DNA of 53,658 bases from contig CATXTO010000012.1 in assembly GCA_958402445.1 (NCBI GenBank), forward strand, positions 1 through 53,658, read 5' to 3'. Position 1 is the stretch's first letter. Each line of letters begins with the position of its first letter. The position numbers were made by a program, and so were the translations under genes. This stretch comes from an uncultured Eubacteriales bacterium. Its GTDB lineage: Bacteria > Bacillota > Clostridia > Oscillospirales > Oscillospiraceae. Under the pieces are notes generated by a model. The model did not search any database, was not told the DNA's origin, and saw only the letters and a list, made by a program, of their open reading frames with translations. Positions 43,261-51,027 of this stretch are shown in pieces.

Positions 43261-44414
43261 GAACGCCTCCTTAGTGTGTGACGCATATACCGCCAAAAGG
43301 GCATGGGATCGGACGCCCGGAACAGGCCCTCTTTGGTTTTCAAATCCAGCAAAGCGCGCAGGGCTTGTCCGGCCTTTGCTGCCCTTCCGCTGGCCAGGCC
43401 CATCCGTGCCAGCACATCTTGAGGGAAATAGCGCATGGTTTTGCCTGTGTCATAGTCTGGCTTGTCCGCGTTGAAGGGGGCGGTCTGCGCCCCGTGGAAC
43501 AGATTGGCTGCATTTTGATAAAAACCAGATCCGCACACGTCGATGAGTGGAGAGGCGCCCCAAAACCGTGGATTGATTTCCATCAGCGTATAATCGCCCG
43601 GCCTGCCTCTGAATTCCACCATGCCAATGCCGGTATAACCAATGGCGGCCATCAGCCGAGACGCGGCGGAGGCCAGGTCCGGGTCCCACAGACTCTCGCA
43701 GCAAGCAGAGGGGCCACCTGTAACCGGATATTGACGCAGACGGTGATGGCAGATTAAATCGCGGACGCCTCCCTGTTTATCCACCAGCAGCCCTACGCCA
43801 TAGCCGTCGCCCTCAATGTATTCTTGGACCAGCGGGTCATCCTGCACGGCACGCATCCGGTCGTATTCCTGAATCAATTGCTCGCGGGTGGTCACGATGC
43901 GGTAGCGCTCCCCAGGCTTGAGCCCCAGCAGCTCGCCCTTCCGGTATTTGATTACGGCGGGGAGCGGCATGGCATCCGCCAACACCTCCGTTGCGCCGTA
44001 TTGTGAACGGACGGCGGTTTGGGGGGTGCGGACCCCGGCTTTTTCCGCCTGTTTTAGCAGCGATCCAGTGTCGTTGCATAGGTCCAGCACGGCGGGTGCG
44101 GGAACCAGGGTGCGCAGTTTGCCCCACCACTGCTCCCGGCTACGGGAGAGCGCCGCGATGGTGAAGGCACCCACCGGAATGATGGCGGGGGCGGCGCTCA
44201 GCCCAAGGCGCTGCGGCAGCTCCAGCAACCAGTCCACCGGGTTTTGGCGGGACATACGCTCTCGTTTCCAACAGTGCCTGGAAGCAAAGCCCAGGCATTC
44301 ATGCCCGGGTACGTCGCTGTATTCGGTCGCGATCACCTGCCAGCCGGAACGGGCCAGGGACCGGATAAGCGGAACAGCCATGCGATACTGGATGTCGGTG
44401 ACCACTGCAACCAT
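43257..44414 (-). CDS. ATP-grasp ligase family protein
   Basis: 385-aa ATP-grasp enzyme. The N-terminal Rossmann-like part starts MVAVVTDIQYRMAVPLIRSL. Nucleotide-binding features are VIKYRKGELLG, VQEYIEGDGYGVG and the metal-ligating LMEINPRFWGA. Members join a carboxylate to an amine or other nucleophile via an acyl phosphate; the substrate cannot be read from sequence. ATG 44414 follows AAAGGAG. First gene of the operon, about 180 nt downstream of the operator/promoter at 44596-44651. An upstream in-frame start at 44483 has no ribosome site. Confidence 0.85.
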   Translation of the reverse strand: MVAVVTDIQYRMAVPLIRSLARSGWQVIATEYSDVPGHECLGFASRHCWKRERMSRQNPVDWLLELPQRLGLSAAPAIIPVGAFTIAALSRSREQWWGKLRTLVPAPAVLDLCNDTGSLLKQAEKAGVRTPQTAVRSQYGATEVLADAMPLPAVIKYRKGELLGLKPGERYRIVTTREQLIQEYDRMRAVQDDPLVQEYIEGDGYGVGLLVDKQGGVRDLICHHRLRQYPVTGGPSACCESLWDPDLASAASRLMAAIGYTGIGMVEFRGRPGDYTLMEINPRFWGASPLIDVCGSGFYQNAANLFHGAQTAPFNADKPDYDTGKTMRYFPQDVLARMGLASGRAAKAGQALRALLDLKTKEGLFRASDPMPFWRYMRHTLRRRS

Positions 44415-44595
44415 AGGTTCTCCTTTCCCAAAGCTGTGAAAGAGCGGAGCGGCGATGAGCAAACGGATATTCTGGATACGCATGCGTCTATGAAAAGAGA
44501 TGTAATAGCAAAAAACACGACGGGGACAGTCGGTTCAATCCTGCAATTCCCGCGGTACGCCTGGGAAATGCAACACGTTTATAGTTGGACCTTGC

Positions 44596-44651
44596 TGGTC
44601 TAATTCAATTAGACCATTGTTAGTTTAACACCATTAGACCAACAATGTCAA
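44596..44651 (-). promoter_or_regulatory. Promoter with operator palindromes for the ATP-grasp operon
   Basis: Minus strand: -35 TTGACA (44646-44651), 17-nt spacer, -10 TTAAAC (44623-44628). A perfect 21-bp palindrome lies just downstream (44596-44616; half-site TGGTCTAATT). A partial copy (CCATTAGACCAA, 44631-44642) lies in the spacer, and a compact dyad TGTTAGTTTAACA (44618-44630) covers the -10. Strong sign of a dedicated repressor; which one is unknown. Confidence 0.75.
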
Positions 44652-44862
44652 GTCAAAATTGTATCCGGAACGAAACTCGACCAAGCAAGTTATCCCAGCT
44701 TTTCTTTCATCTAATTTGTTGAGTGAAGTTGAAAGGTCCCCTGGCAAGGCTCGGTTAGCGTCTTGAACTCTAAATGAAAATGAACGCCACGGATCAAATG
44801 CGGGGTCATCTATGCCACACCGGAAGTGGTTTGGGAAGTGATCTTATTTTTTAGTGCAATGA

Positions 44863-44903
44863 AAAAACTACGCATGACCCTAAAAAGGTCATGCGTAGTT
44901 TTT
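44863..44903. terminator. Bidirectional terminator downstream of the dehydrogenase gene
   Basis: Perfect 17-bp stem AAAAACTACGCATGACC (44863-44879) / complement (44887-44903), loop CTAAAAA. About 250 nt beyond the dehydrogenase stop on the minus strand. The rest of 44652-44862 shows no gene I recognise. Confidence 0.85.
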
Positions 44904-45005
44904 GTTCCGTATTCCGTTTGCCTCGTTGGGCGGTGGCACAATTTGTCCTTGTGACTACCCGGCTTTTGTTCACCTGTTGAGGTTTTGTCCGGGTAAGCAG
45001 TCCGC

Positions 45006-45105
45006 GCGGAACGACCGCAGGCCGCTCCCTATACCATCTGAATTGGGTTACAGCCTGTAGGGGCGTGCTGCGCACGCCCGCGGGCGGCCATAGGTCATCC
45101 CTACA
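45006..45105. repeat. REP-like cassettes near the dehydrogenase gene
   Basis: One degenerate and one intact head-to-head cassette (about 45007-45030 and 45056-45104), followed by half of a CCAAACCGA element at about 45126-45135. Together with the stem at 44863-44903 this accounts for most of the gap 44652-45150. Confidence 0.7.
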
Positions 45106-45150
45106 TTTTGTTGCTGCATGTCGGGCCCAAACCGAGGCCAACGCGGCGGC

Positions 45151-46101
45151 TCAGTCTTTCAGAGCCTGAGTCATGAAGCTGCGCAAGGTCTCGGCGGAGC
45201 GGATGAGGGCCTGGGTCTCCGCCTCGTTCATCACAGGCCGGGCGACCCGCACGATGCCGTGCCGGTTAAGGACGCAGGGCAGGCTGATGGCCACGTCCCG
45301 CAGCGCCCCGAAAGCGCCGTCCAGCACATGGGCCACAGGCAGCACCGTGTTCTCATCCTCCAAGATCGCCTCCACAATGCGGCTGGTACACATGGCAATC
45401 CCATAGAAGGTGGCTCCCTTGAGCTTGATTACGGTGCCGCCAGCGGTTCTCGTCCGCTCGGCAATGGCGGCATGGTCCAGCGAACCGCCCTTTTCCGCTT
45501 GGTAGAATTCATCTAAGGGTTCGCCGGCCACCGTGGCGCTGGACCAGACGGGAACCTGGCTGTCCCCATGCTCACCCAGGATGAAAGCGGTGACGTTGGA
45601 CACGTCCACACCGCAGTGCTCCCCGATCATTTGCCGGAACCGGGCGGTGTCCAGAGAGGTGCCGGAGCCGATTACGTGGCCGGCGGGCAGTCCCGTCTCC
45701 TTTTGCATTACATAGGTCAGCACGTCCACCGGGTTGGACACCACCACCAGGATGGGGTCCTTGGCGTACTGCATAATATTCCGGGCGATATCCCGGGCGA
45801 TGGAGACGTTGATTTTGGCCAGGTCCAGCCGGGTCTGCCCGGGTTTCCGCGCAACGCCCGCGGCCACAATGATGATCTGCGCGTCGGCGCACGCCTCATA
45901 TCCGCCCTTGTAAACCCGAACCTGATGCAAAAACGCGGTTCCGTGGACGATGTCCAGAGCGCTGCCCTCGGCGCGGTCCTCGTTGATGTCCACCAGGACG
46001 ATCTCACTGGCCTGGCGCCGCACCATGAGGGTATAGCAGATGGCTTCCCCCACGTTTCCTGCGCCGATGATCACGATTTTGTTTTTACCGGTCATACTCA
46101 T
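45151..46101 (-). CDS. L-lactate/malate dehydrogenase family protein
   Basis: 316-aa NAD-dependent 2-hydroxyacid dehydrogenase. Dinucleotide fold KIVIIGAGNVGEA, SNPVDVLTYV, GSGTSLDTARFR, and catalytic His in ILGEHGDSQVPVWS. The overall pattern is that of L-lactate dehydrogenase. The substrate loop, however, reads AAGVARKPGQTRLDL, with Arg where lactate enzymes carry Gln102 and malate enzymes carry Arg. Lactate, malate or another 2-oxoacid are therefore all possible. ATG 46101 has AAAGGAAG upstream. Single gene with its own operator-like promoter. Confidence 0.85.
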   Translation of the reverse strand: MSMTGKNKIVIIGAGNVGEAICYTLMVRRQASEIVLVDINEDRAEGSALDIVHGTAFLHQVRVYKGGYEACADAQIIIVAAGVARKPGQTRLDLAKINVSIARDIARNIMQYAKDPILVVVSNPVDVLTYVMQKETGLPAGHVIGSGTSLDTARFRQMIGEHCGVDVSNVTAFILGEHGDSQVPVWSSATVAGEPLDEFYQAEKGGSLDHAAIAERTRTAGGTVIKLKGATFYGIAMCTSRIVEAILEDENTVLPVAHVLDGAFGALRDVAISLPCVLNRHGIVRVARPVMNEAETQALIRSAETLRSFMTQALKD

Positions 46102-46253
46102 AAAAATGACTTCCTTTCTGCGATGCGGGCGAAAAATAGAAAATGCCACAAAGTTCATACAAAAGGGACCCACGGCAAAAGGCATCGGGGCGGCGCCGGG
46201 GGCGACAGCCCAGGTGTGTGCTCTCCGTGGATGCCCGAGGGCGAGGTAGAAAT

Positions 46254-46298
46254 CGATACAAAAATATTGATTATATCGGTACTTTTGTATCGTTTAAC
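46254..46298 (-). promoter_or_regulatory. Promoter with dyad upstream of the dehydrogenase
   Basis: Minus strand: perfect -10 TATAAT (46270-46275) with a weak -35 (GTTAAA, 46293-46298). A dyad CGATACAAAA (46254-46263) / TTTTGTATCG (46283-46292) brackets the -10, placing a probable operator over the promoter. It does not match the Rex consensus well. The leader is about 160 nt. Confidence 0.6.
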
Positions 46299-46466
46299 GG
46301 AAATCCTGCAATAAATTTATTTTTTTTCACATTTTCAACGGAAATGCAGATAAAATAAATTTCTTTGAAAAAATACCCATTATGAAGCATAGCATAGATT
46401 TCTGGAAATTGCAAGTGTTTTTCTTTCAGATTTTTTGCCCGTCTGGAAGCCGGCAGACATAGGAAG

Positions 46467-46503
46467 ACGGACACAGCGTCGCAAATTGCAGCGCCGTGTC
46501 CGT
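46467..46503 (-). terminator. Possible terminator after the DegV gene
   Basis: Arms ACGGACAC (46467-46474) and GTGTCCGT (46496-46503) plus GCG/CGC pairing after one mismatch, 44 nt beyond the DegV stop. It lacks a T-tract. The AT-rich remainder of 46299-46466 shows no gene. Confidence 0.4.
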
Positions 46504-46546
46504 TAGATGCGGACATTATAATAGAATTTGCTCCGAGCCTCTAGCC

Positions 46547-47416
46547 TTAGCGTCCGGTTCCCAGAAAGAACAGCGCCAGCATGCCAGGCCCCACATGGGC
46601 GCCGGTGAGCGGCTCGTGCATGCAGACGATGAGCTCCCGAGGCGGGGCGATGGCCTGAACCATCTGCGCCAATTGCTCTGCCTCGGCCTGGCAGTCGCCG
46701 TGGGAGAGGTAGATCCGCTGGGACTCCGGACGGCAGACCTTTTTCCGGTAGGTCTCCGCCAGATACTCCACGGCCCGTTTTCGGCCCCGGACCTTGTTGA
46801 ACAGGGAAATTCGGCCGGCTTCATCGCCCCGGAGCATAGGCTTGAGCTGCAGCATGGTACCCAAAGCCGCCGCCACGCTGGAGACCCGTCCGCCCCGACG
46901 GAGGAACATCAAATCATCTACCGTAAAGTATTCGCAAAGATTCGTCCGGTCCGCTTCCAGGGAGGCCATGGTTTCCGGCAGGCTCAGGCCGGCGGCGCGG
47001 CAGTCCGCGGCGCGGCCCACCAGCAGGCCGATCCCCAGCCCCGCGCCCATAGAATCAAAAATACAAATCTTTTGGTTCGGAAATTCCTCCGCGAGGCGTG
47101 CCGCAGCCGCCTGCGCCGAGGGCACCGTGCCGCTGATACCGGAGGACAGGCCGATGTATAAAACATCCTGTCCGGACTCCAGAACAGGCCGGAAGGCGGC
47201 GCTAAACTGCTCCGCTGGGATCAGAGAGGTTCGGATCATGCCCCTGTTCCGCAGAAAATGGTAATACTGCGGGCCGTCAAAGTCGTCCGGGCAAAGGGGG
47301 CAGGGCTGAAGCCTGCCGTCCATTTCGTAGGAAAACGGCACGATGTGGGCCTGAAATTCCTGGATCAGCCGCCGGGGCAGATTGCAGGCGGAATCAGAAA
47401 AAAGGGTAAAGCTCAT
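46547..47416 (-). CDS. DegV family fatty-acid-binding protein
   Basis: 289-aa DegV/FakB-type protein. Characteristic pieces are FTLFSDSACNLP at the start, TSLIPAEQF, VLYIGLSSGISGTVPSAQAA, IFDSMGAGLGIGLLV and the C-terminal THVGPGM-like GAHVGPGMLALFFLG. These proteins bind fatty acids and, in FakB, present them to the kinase FakA; no FakA is adjacent. GGAGG and a good promoter lie upstream. Family is secure; a role in fatty-acid uptake is inferred. Confidence 0.92.
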   Translation of the reverse strand: MSFTLFSDSACNLPRRLIQEFQAHIVPFSYEMDGRLQPCPLCPDDFDGPQYYHFLRNRGMIRTSLIPAEQFSAAFRPVLESGQDVLYIGLSSGISGTVPSAQAAAARLAEEFPNQKICIFDSMGAGLGIGLLVGRAADCRAAGLSLPETMASLEADRTNLCEYFTVDDLMFLRRGGRVSSVAAALGTMLQLKPMLRGDEAGRISLFNKVRGRKRAVEYLAETYRKKVCRPESQRIYLSHGDCQAEAEQLAQMVQAIAPPRELIVCMHEPLTGAHVGPGMLALFFLGTGR

Positions 47417-47447
47417 ATAGACGCCTCCGAGTCTAGAGTTTTATATT

Positions 47448-47476
47448 AGTATATATAATTCGGCGGAGTATGTAAA
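47448..47476 (-). promoter_or_regulatory. Promoter of the DegV gene
   Basis: Minus strand: -35 TTTACA (47471-47476), 17-nt spacer, -10 TATACT (47448-47453), 31 nt before the ATG. Confidence 0.75.
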
Positions 47477-47520
47477 GGTCCAATTGTGAACTTTTTGGAA
47501 ATCTCTTTGGTAGGCGCTCC

Positions 47521-47549
47521 TTGCATGCGCAAGCGCGCCGTGGTAAGAT
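47521..47549 (+). promoter_or_regulatory. Probable promoter of the DUF1836 gene
   Basis: -35 TTGCAT (47521-47526), 17-nt spacer, extended -10 TGGTAAGAT (TAAGAT at 47544-47549), divergent from the DegV promoter. Confidence 0.5.
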
Positions 47550-47608
47550 ATAAATAAAAGCTTACGCTTGCCGGGCCCAAGGGCCAGGGTAGAGAGAGGA
47601 GACCAACC

Positions 47609-48190
47609 ATGCTCTATGATACAAAGCTGGTTGCGGCAAAGCTGCGCCGCTGGGAGAATTTCATGCGGGAATTCCGACTTCCCGCCTGGGAGGAGCTGCC
47701 GGATTTGGAGTTGTACATGGATCAGGTGGTGGCCCTGGTCTGCCGGTATGTGGATTTGCACGACGCGGCCCCGGAACCTGTGCTCACCTCCAGCTCCGTG
47801 AACAACTACGTGCGGCTGAAGGTGATGCCGGCCCCGGTGCGGAAACGGTACGGCCGGCTCCACCTGGCGCATCTGATCGTCATTTGCTGTCTGAAAAGGA
47901 GCATGAGCCTGGCCAGTATTCAGCGGGTGTTTCCCGTGGATTTGACCCTGGAGGAGGCCCGGCAGATTTATGGGGATTTTGTCCGGCAGTATCAGGCGGC
48001 TTCTTTGCTGTTTGTGGAACAGGTGCGCCAGGCCGCAGGTCCTGTGCTGGACCCCAAGGGCGCGCAGGAATACCCGGTGAACAATTTGGTCATCACCGCC
48101 GCGGTGGCGGGTGCGCTGTATCAGTTGCTGGCGGACAAAATCTTATCCTTGCAGTCTCCGGTGGATGAGAATGCGGGGAAGGGGATCTGA
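47609..48190 (+). CDS. DUF1836 domain protein
   Basis: 193-aa protein of the DUF1836 family. The conserved part is LTSSSVNNYVRLKVMPAPV followed by KRYGRLHLAHLIVICCLKRSM, resembling a MerR-like helix-turn-helix. The C-terminal half is helical (about 135-185). Members are common in sporulating Clostridia and probably regulate transcription, but no target is known. GAGAGGAG precedes the ATG. It stands alone, divergent from the DegV gene. Confidence 0.85.
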   Translation: MLYDTKLVAAKLRRWENFMREFRLPAWEELPDLELYMDQVVALVCRYVDLHDAAPEPVLTSSSVNNYVRLKVMPAPVRKRYGRLHLAHLIVICCLKRSMSLASIQRVFPVDLTLEEARQIYGDFVRQYQAASLLFVEQVRQAAGPVLDPKGAQEYPVNNLVITAAVAGALYQLLADKILSLQSPVDENAGKGI

Positions 48191-48259
48191 AATCCGACGG
48201 CCCCGCCGGCACAGCGAGGCAGCGGTGGGAGCGTCCGCCCCGCCAGCGGGAAAAAGCGT

Positions 48260-48287
48260 CTCCCCCAACCCTTGTGGGCTGGGGGAG
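48260..48287. terminator. Stem-loop between DUF1836 and the SLH/caspase gene
   Basis: CTCCCCCAACCC (48260-48271) / GGGCTGGGGGAG (48276-48287) with one mismatch and a TTGT loop, 70 nt after the DUF1836 stop. The minus strand has ACGCTTTTTCCC after it. It may end the DUF1836 transcript. The rest of 48191-48543 holds the next promoter and an unconvincing small ORF. Confidence 0.45.
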
Positions 48288-48328
48288 CTAAAGGCATTGG
48301 GTAAAGTGTACAATCTTGCGCCATAAAT

Positions 48329-48357
48329 TTGACATCTGCAAGCAAACGTACTATTTT
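48329..48357 (+). promoter_or_regulatory. Promoter of the SLH/caspase-like gene
   Basis: Perfect -35 TTGACA (48329-48334), 17-nt spacer, -10 TATTTT (48352-48357). It gives a leader of about 180 nt. Confidence 0.6.
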
Positions 48358-48543
48358 AATAATAGAATAAACTGCGGCGGAAAGAATGGTTGGAGGAAAC
48401 GGCGCCGGCTTTTGGGCAAAGAACGTCGCCATACCGGGTCTGGACGCGGCAGGTCCCATGGTGCGCAGGCAGAGGGCCGCGGCTGCGCGCTTGCGGGAAC
48501 AGCGGGTCACATGATTTACCATTTTGGGAAAGAGGGAAAACAA

Positions 48544-49971
48544 ATGAAAAAATGGATCAGCAGGGTGCTTGTGCTGGCGGCGATGGCGGTGATCCTGCCC
48601 AGGCCCGCCGGAGCCGCTTCCGCACCATCCAGGTATTACACGGACGTTTCCGCCTCCGATTCGTTTTACAGCGCCTCGACCTATCTGTATGAGCACGGCG
48701 TCATGGACGGAACTGTGCCGGTTACAAGTGCGGAGAAGGGAAAATTCTCGCCGGCGTCCCCCTTGACGCGCAGCCAGCTGGTCACCATTTTGTGGAGGAT
48801 GCTGAACAAACCGCAGCCCAGCGGCACAACCTCCGCATTTTCCGATTGCGCCGAAGGCGCGTTTTACTATGACGCCGTTTTGTGGGCCTGCTCGTCGGAG
48901 GTAGGGATCCTCGCAGGTTATGAGGATGGGACCTTCCGGCCTTTACGGGGCGTCACGCATCAGGAGGAACTGACCTTCTTGTACCGGTTCGCCTGTTATG
49001 GCGCCTATTCCAGCGGGGAGGCGTCGATCCAAGGCGGCTACATAGACGCGTTGGACGCCTCGCCCCTGACCTATAAGAGCGGCTTTTCCAATTACGCAAG
49101 GCCGGCGGCTGGCTGGGCCTATCAGGACGGCTTTATCACGAATTTGGATTTGAAGCCCGGAGATGGTTGTACCAGGGGAGCGGTAGCGGAGAGTATTTAT
49201 ACGTTTTATCAGAAATATCAGAGGAAGTTCGGTTTGTCCGTGGTGAACACCAGGGACATGGAGTATGTGGCACAATGCGGCGCCGCCATGCAGACGCTGT
49301 TCCGGCATTATGGCGCGGCAGAGGCGCTGAGCGGGCAAAATATCACCCAGGTCCAATTCATCGCCGCCATGCAATCCGCTTTTTCCGCTGCGAAGCCTCT
49401 GGATATCTGCTACCTGTACTGCGCCAGTCACGGGGGTACGGCGGGGTTGGCGCTGTTCGACGGTTCGCCGGTCACGCTGACGCCGCAGTTTCTGCGGGAT
49501 CAGATCGATCAGTATAAAGGGACGTTTGTGCTGCTGATCTCCGGATGCAACACCGGGACCTTTGTTTCTACAGGAGGTTCCGGGACGTGCTCCGGCTTCC
49601 CGGAGGAGGATGTGTTTGACGCCGCGGGCTTTGTAGCCGCCCTGGTGGGGGAGGAGTCGGGGGCGGAGCCGGTGGAGAGCGCCGACCTACGCGGCAGTCA
49701 AAGGATCAAGGTCCTGTGCTCCTCCCGCAAAGACGAGGCCTCCTATATGACTTCCACCAACGCGACAAAGTACTGGTGCCTGGGCAGCGGTTATGATTAT
49801 GGTAATCAGAGCTTTGCAGCGCTTTTGGCGGACACCAATTCAGACGACAGAATCTCCCTGGAGGAGCTTGATCAATATGCCTACGAGGAGGTTCTGAAGC
49901 GGCATCCGCAGCAGCATATGGTCTGCTATCCGAGTTCCGACCGGTTTATCATTTTTGAGACCCACTATTGA
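48544..49971 (+). CDS. Secreted SLH protein with caspase-like (clan CD) domain and EF-hand
   Basis: 475-aa exported protein. Signal peptide about 1-25 (VLVLAAMAVILPRPAGAA). Two clear SLH repeats and a weaker third span about 30-225 (for example VGILAGYEDGTFRP). Residues about 235-475 look like a caspase-fold peptidase: hydrophobic block then H-G (CYLYCASHGGTAGL, His296), and 39 residues later a second block ending in cysteine (FVLLISGCNTG, Cys335). DTNSDDRISLEE at 430-441 is a canonical EF-hand loop, suggesting Ca2+ control. GGGAAAA precedes the ATG. It is 28 nt before another SLH gene. Peptidase activity is inferred from motifs only. Confidence 0.75.
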   Translation: MKKWISRVLVLAAMAVILPRPAGAASAPSRYYTDVSASDSFYSASTYLYEHGVMDGTVPVTSAEKGKFSPASPLTRSQLVTILWRMLNKPQPSGTTSAFSDCAEGAFYYDAVLWACSSEVGILAGYEDGTFRPLRGVTHQEELTFLYRFACYGAYSSGEASIQGGYIDALDASPLTYKSGFSNYARPAAGWAYQDGFITNLDLKPGDGCTRGAVAESIYTFYQKYQRKFGLSVVNTRDMEYVAQCGAAMQTLFRHYGAAEALSGQNITQVQFIAAMQSAFSAAKPLDICYLYCASHGGTAGLALFDGSPVTLTPQFLRDQIDQYKGTFVLLISGCNTGTFVSTGGSGTCSGFPEEDVFDAAGFVAALVGEESGAEPVESADLRGSQRIKVLCSSRKDEASYMTSTNATKYWCLGSGYDYGNQSFAALLADTNSDDRISLEELDQYAYEEVLKRHPQQHMVCYPSSDRFIIFETHY

Positions 49972-49999
49972 GCAGGGATCATAGTTTGGAGGGGTTTTT

Positions 50000-50980
50000 A
50001 TGGAAAAAAAGGGTGCAATCCGGCTGTTTGCCGTGCTTTTGCTGGGGGCGATGCTGATTGGCACGATCCCGGCGGCCGATGCGGCGGGCCGCTTCACAGA
50101 TGTACCGCAGGACGCCTGGTATCGCGAAGCCGTGGATTTTGTGGCGGAACAGAACCTGATGAACGGCACGGGAGAGCGTCGATTTTCCCCAAATGTAAAG
50201 CTCAATCGCGCCATGTTTGTGACGGTCCTATACCGGCTGGCGGGCAGCCCGCCCATTTCGGAGCAGTCTTCCTTTGCGGATGTGCCGTCTGGGTGCTATT
50301 ATGAGCAGGCCGTGAAGTGGGCGGACAATATGGGCATTACCTGCGGGACAAGCGAAACTACGTTCGCGCCCATGGCTGGTCTCACCCGAGAACAGATGGC
50401 TTGCATGCTGGAGCGGTATCTGAAAAAAGAGGAGGGCATCCTGATTGCGCCGCCGGCTGGGGAGCCGTTTCCAGATCAGGATCAAATCTCCGGATATGCC
50501 GTGGAATCTGTGGATTACGTGCACGCGCTGGGGCTGTTGGTCGGCGATAAAAACGGCAGCTTCCGGCCCCGGGGGACCTCGACCCGGGCGGAGACCGCCA
50601 TGGTGCTGCTGCGCCTAAAGCAGATGATTGAAGCCCTGTCCTCACCCGGCAGGCTGGAGGTGCGGGACCCGGCGGATGAGGGCCGGGGGGAGTCGCACCT
50701 GCTGTCTGCGGAGGATACCGCCGCTTTGTGCAAGCTGCTTCTGGATTCTGCGTGGGTGCAGGAGGAATACGCGGAGTACGTTCCAACCCATGTGTTAACC
50801 CTGGGGAACGTAAGGTACCAGTTTTACCTTCCCGGCGACGGGCGGGATTACCCTGGCTTTAACTATATCCAGGGCAATGGCGCCGTGTATGGCGGAAAAC
50901 GGGATCCGGCTGGAGACCTGATGCCACAAATCGCAGCGGTTTTCTCCCGATACACCGAAAGCTGGGGCTCAAACGAGTAA
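50000..50980 (+). CDS. Secreted protein with three SLH repeats and unknown C-terminal domain
   Basis: 326-aa exported protein. Signal peptide about 1-28 (LFAVLLLGAMLIGTIPAADA). Three SLH repeats, each with the F-x-D start and (T/N)RAE-like end: FTDVPQDAWYREAVDFVAEQ, FADVPSGCYYEQAVKWADNM and DYVHALGLLVGDKNGSFRPR. Residues about 222-326 form an unrecognised domain (LLSAEDTAALCKLLLDSAWV). GGAGG lies before the ATG. It follows the SLH/caspase-like gene by 28 nt, so both are probably made together and attached to the same wall polymer. It could be a substrate or partner. Confidence 0.85.
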   Translation: MEKKGAIRLFAVLLLGAMLIGTIPAADAAGRFTDVPQDAWYREAVDFVAEQNLMNGTGERRFSPNVKLNRAMFVTVLYRLAGSPPISEQSSFADVPSGCYYEQAVKWADNMGITCGTSETTFAPMAGLTREQMACMLERYLKKEEGILIAPPAGEPFPDQDQISGYAVESVDYVHALGLLVGDKNGSFRPRGTSTRAETAMVLLRLKQMIEALSSPGRLEVRDPADEGRGESHLLSAEDTAALCKLLLDSAWVQEEYAEYVPTHVLTLGNVRYQFYLPGDGRDYPGFNYIQGNGAVYGGKRDPAGDLMPQIAAVFSRYTESWGSNE

Positions 50981-51027
50981 AGCCCCGGCGGGCGATCACT
51001 GGAAAACCCGATTGAGATGAAAAGATC

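Noticed and set aside
44652..44862. Possible remnant of a transposase between the ATP-grasp promoter and the terminator
   Set aside because: Short stretches look protein-like, but no frame is continuous and no family motif could be identified.
48385..48519. Small ORF of about 44 codons upstream of the SLH/caspase gene
   Set aside because: ATG start with only a weak ribosome site, Arg/Ala-rich low-information product, no family resemblance. More likely leader RNA.
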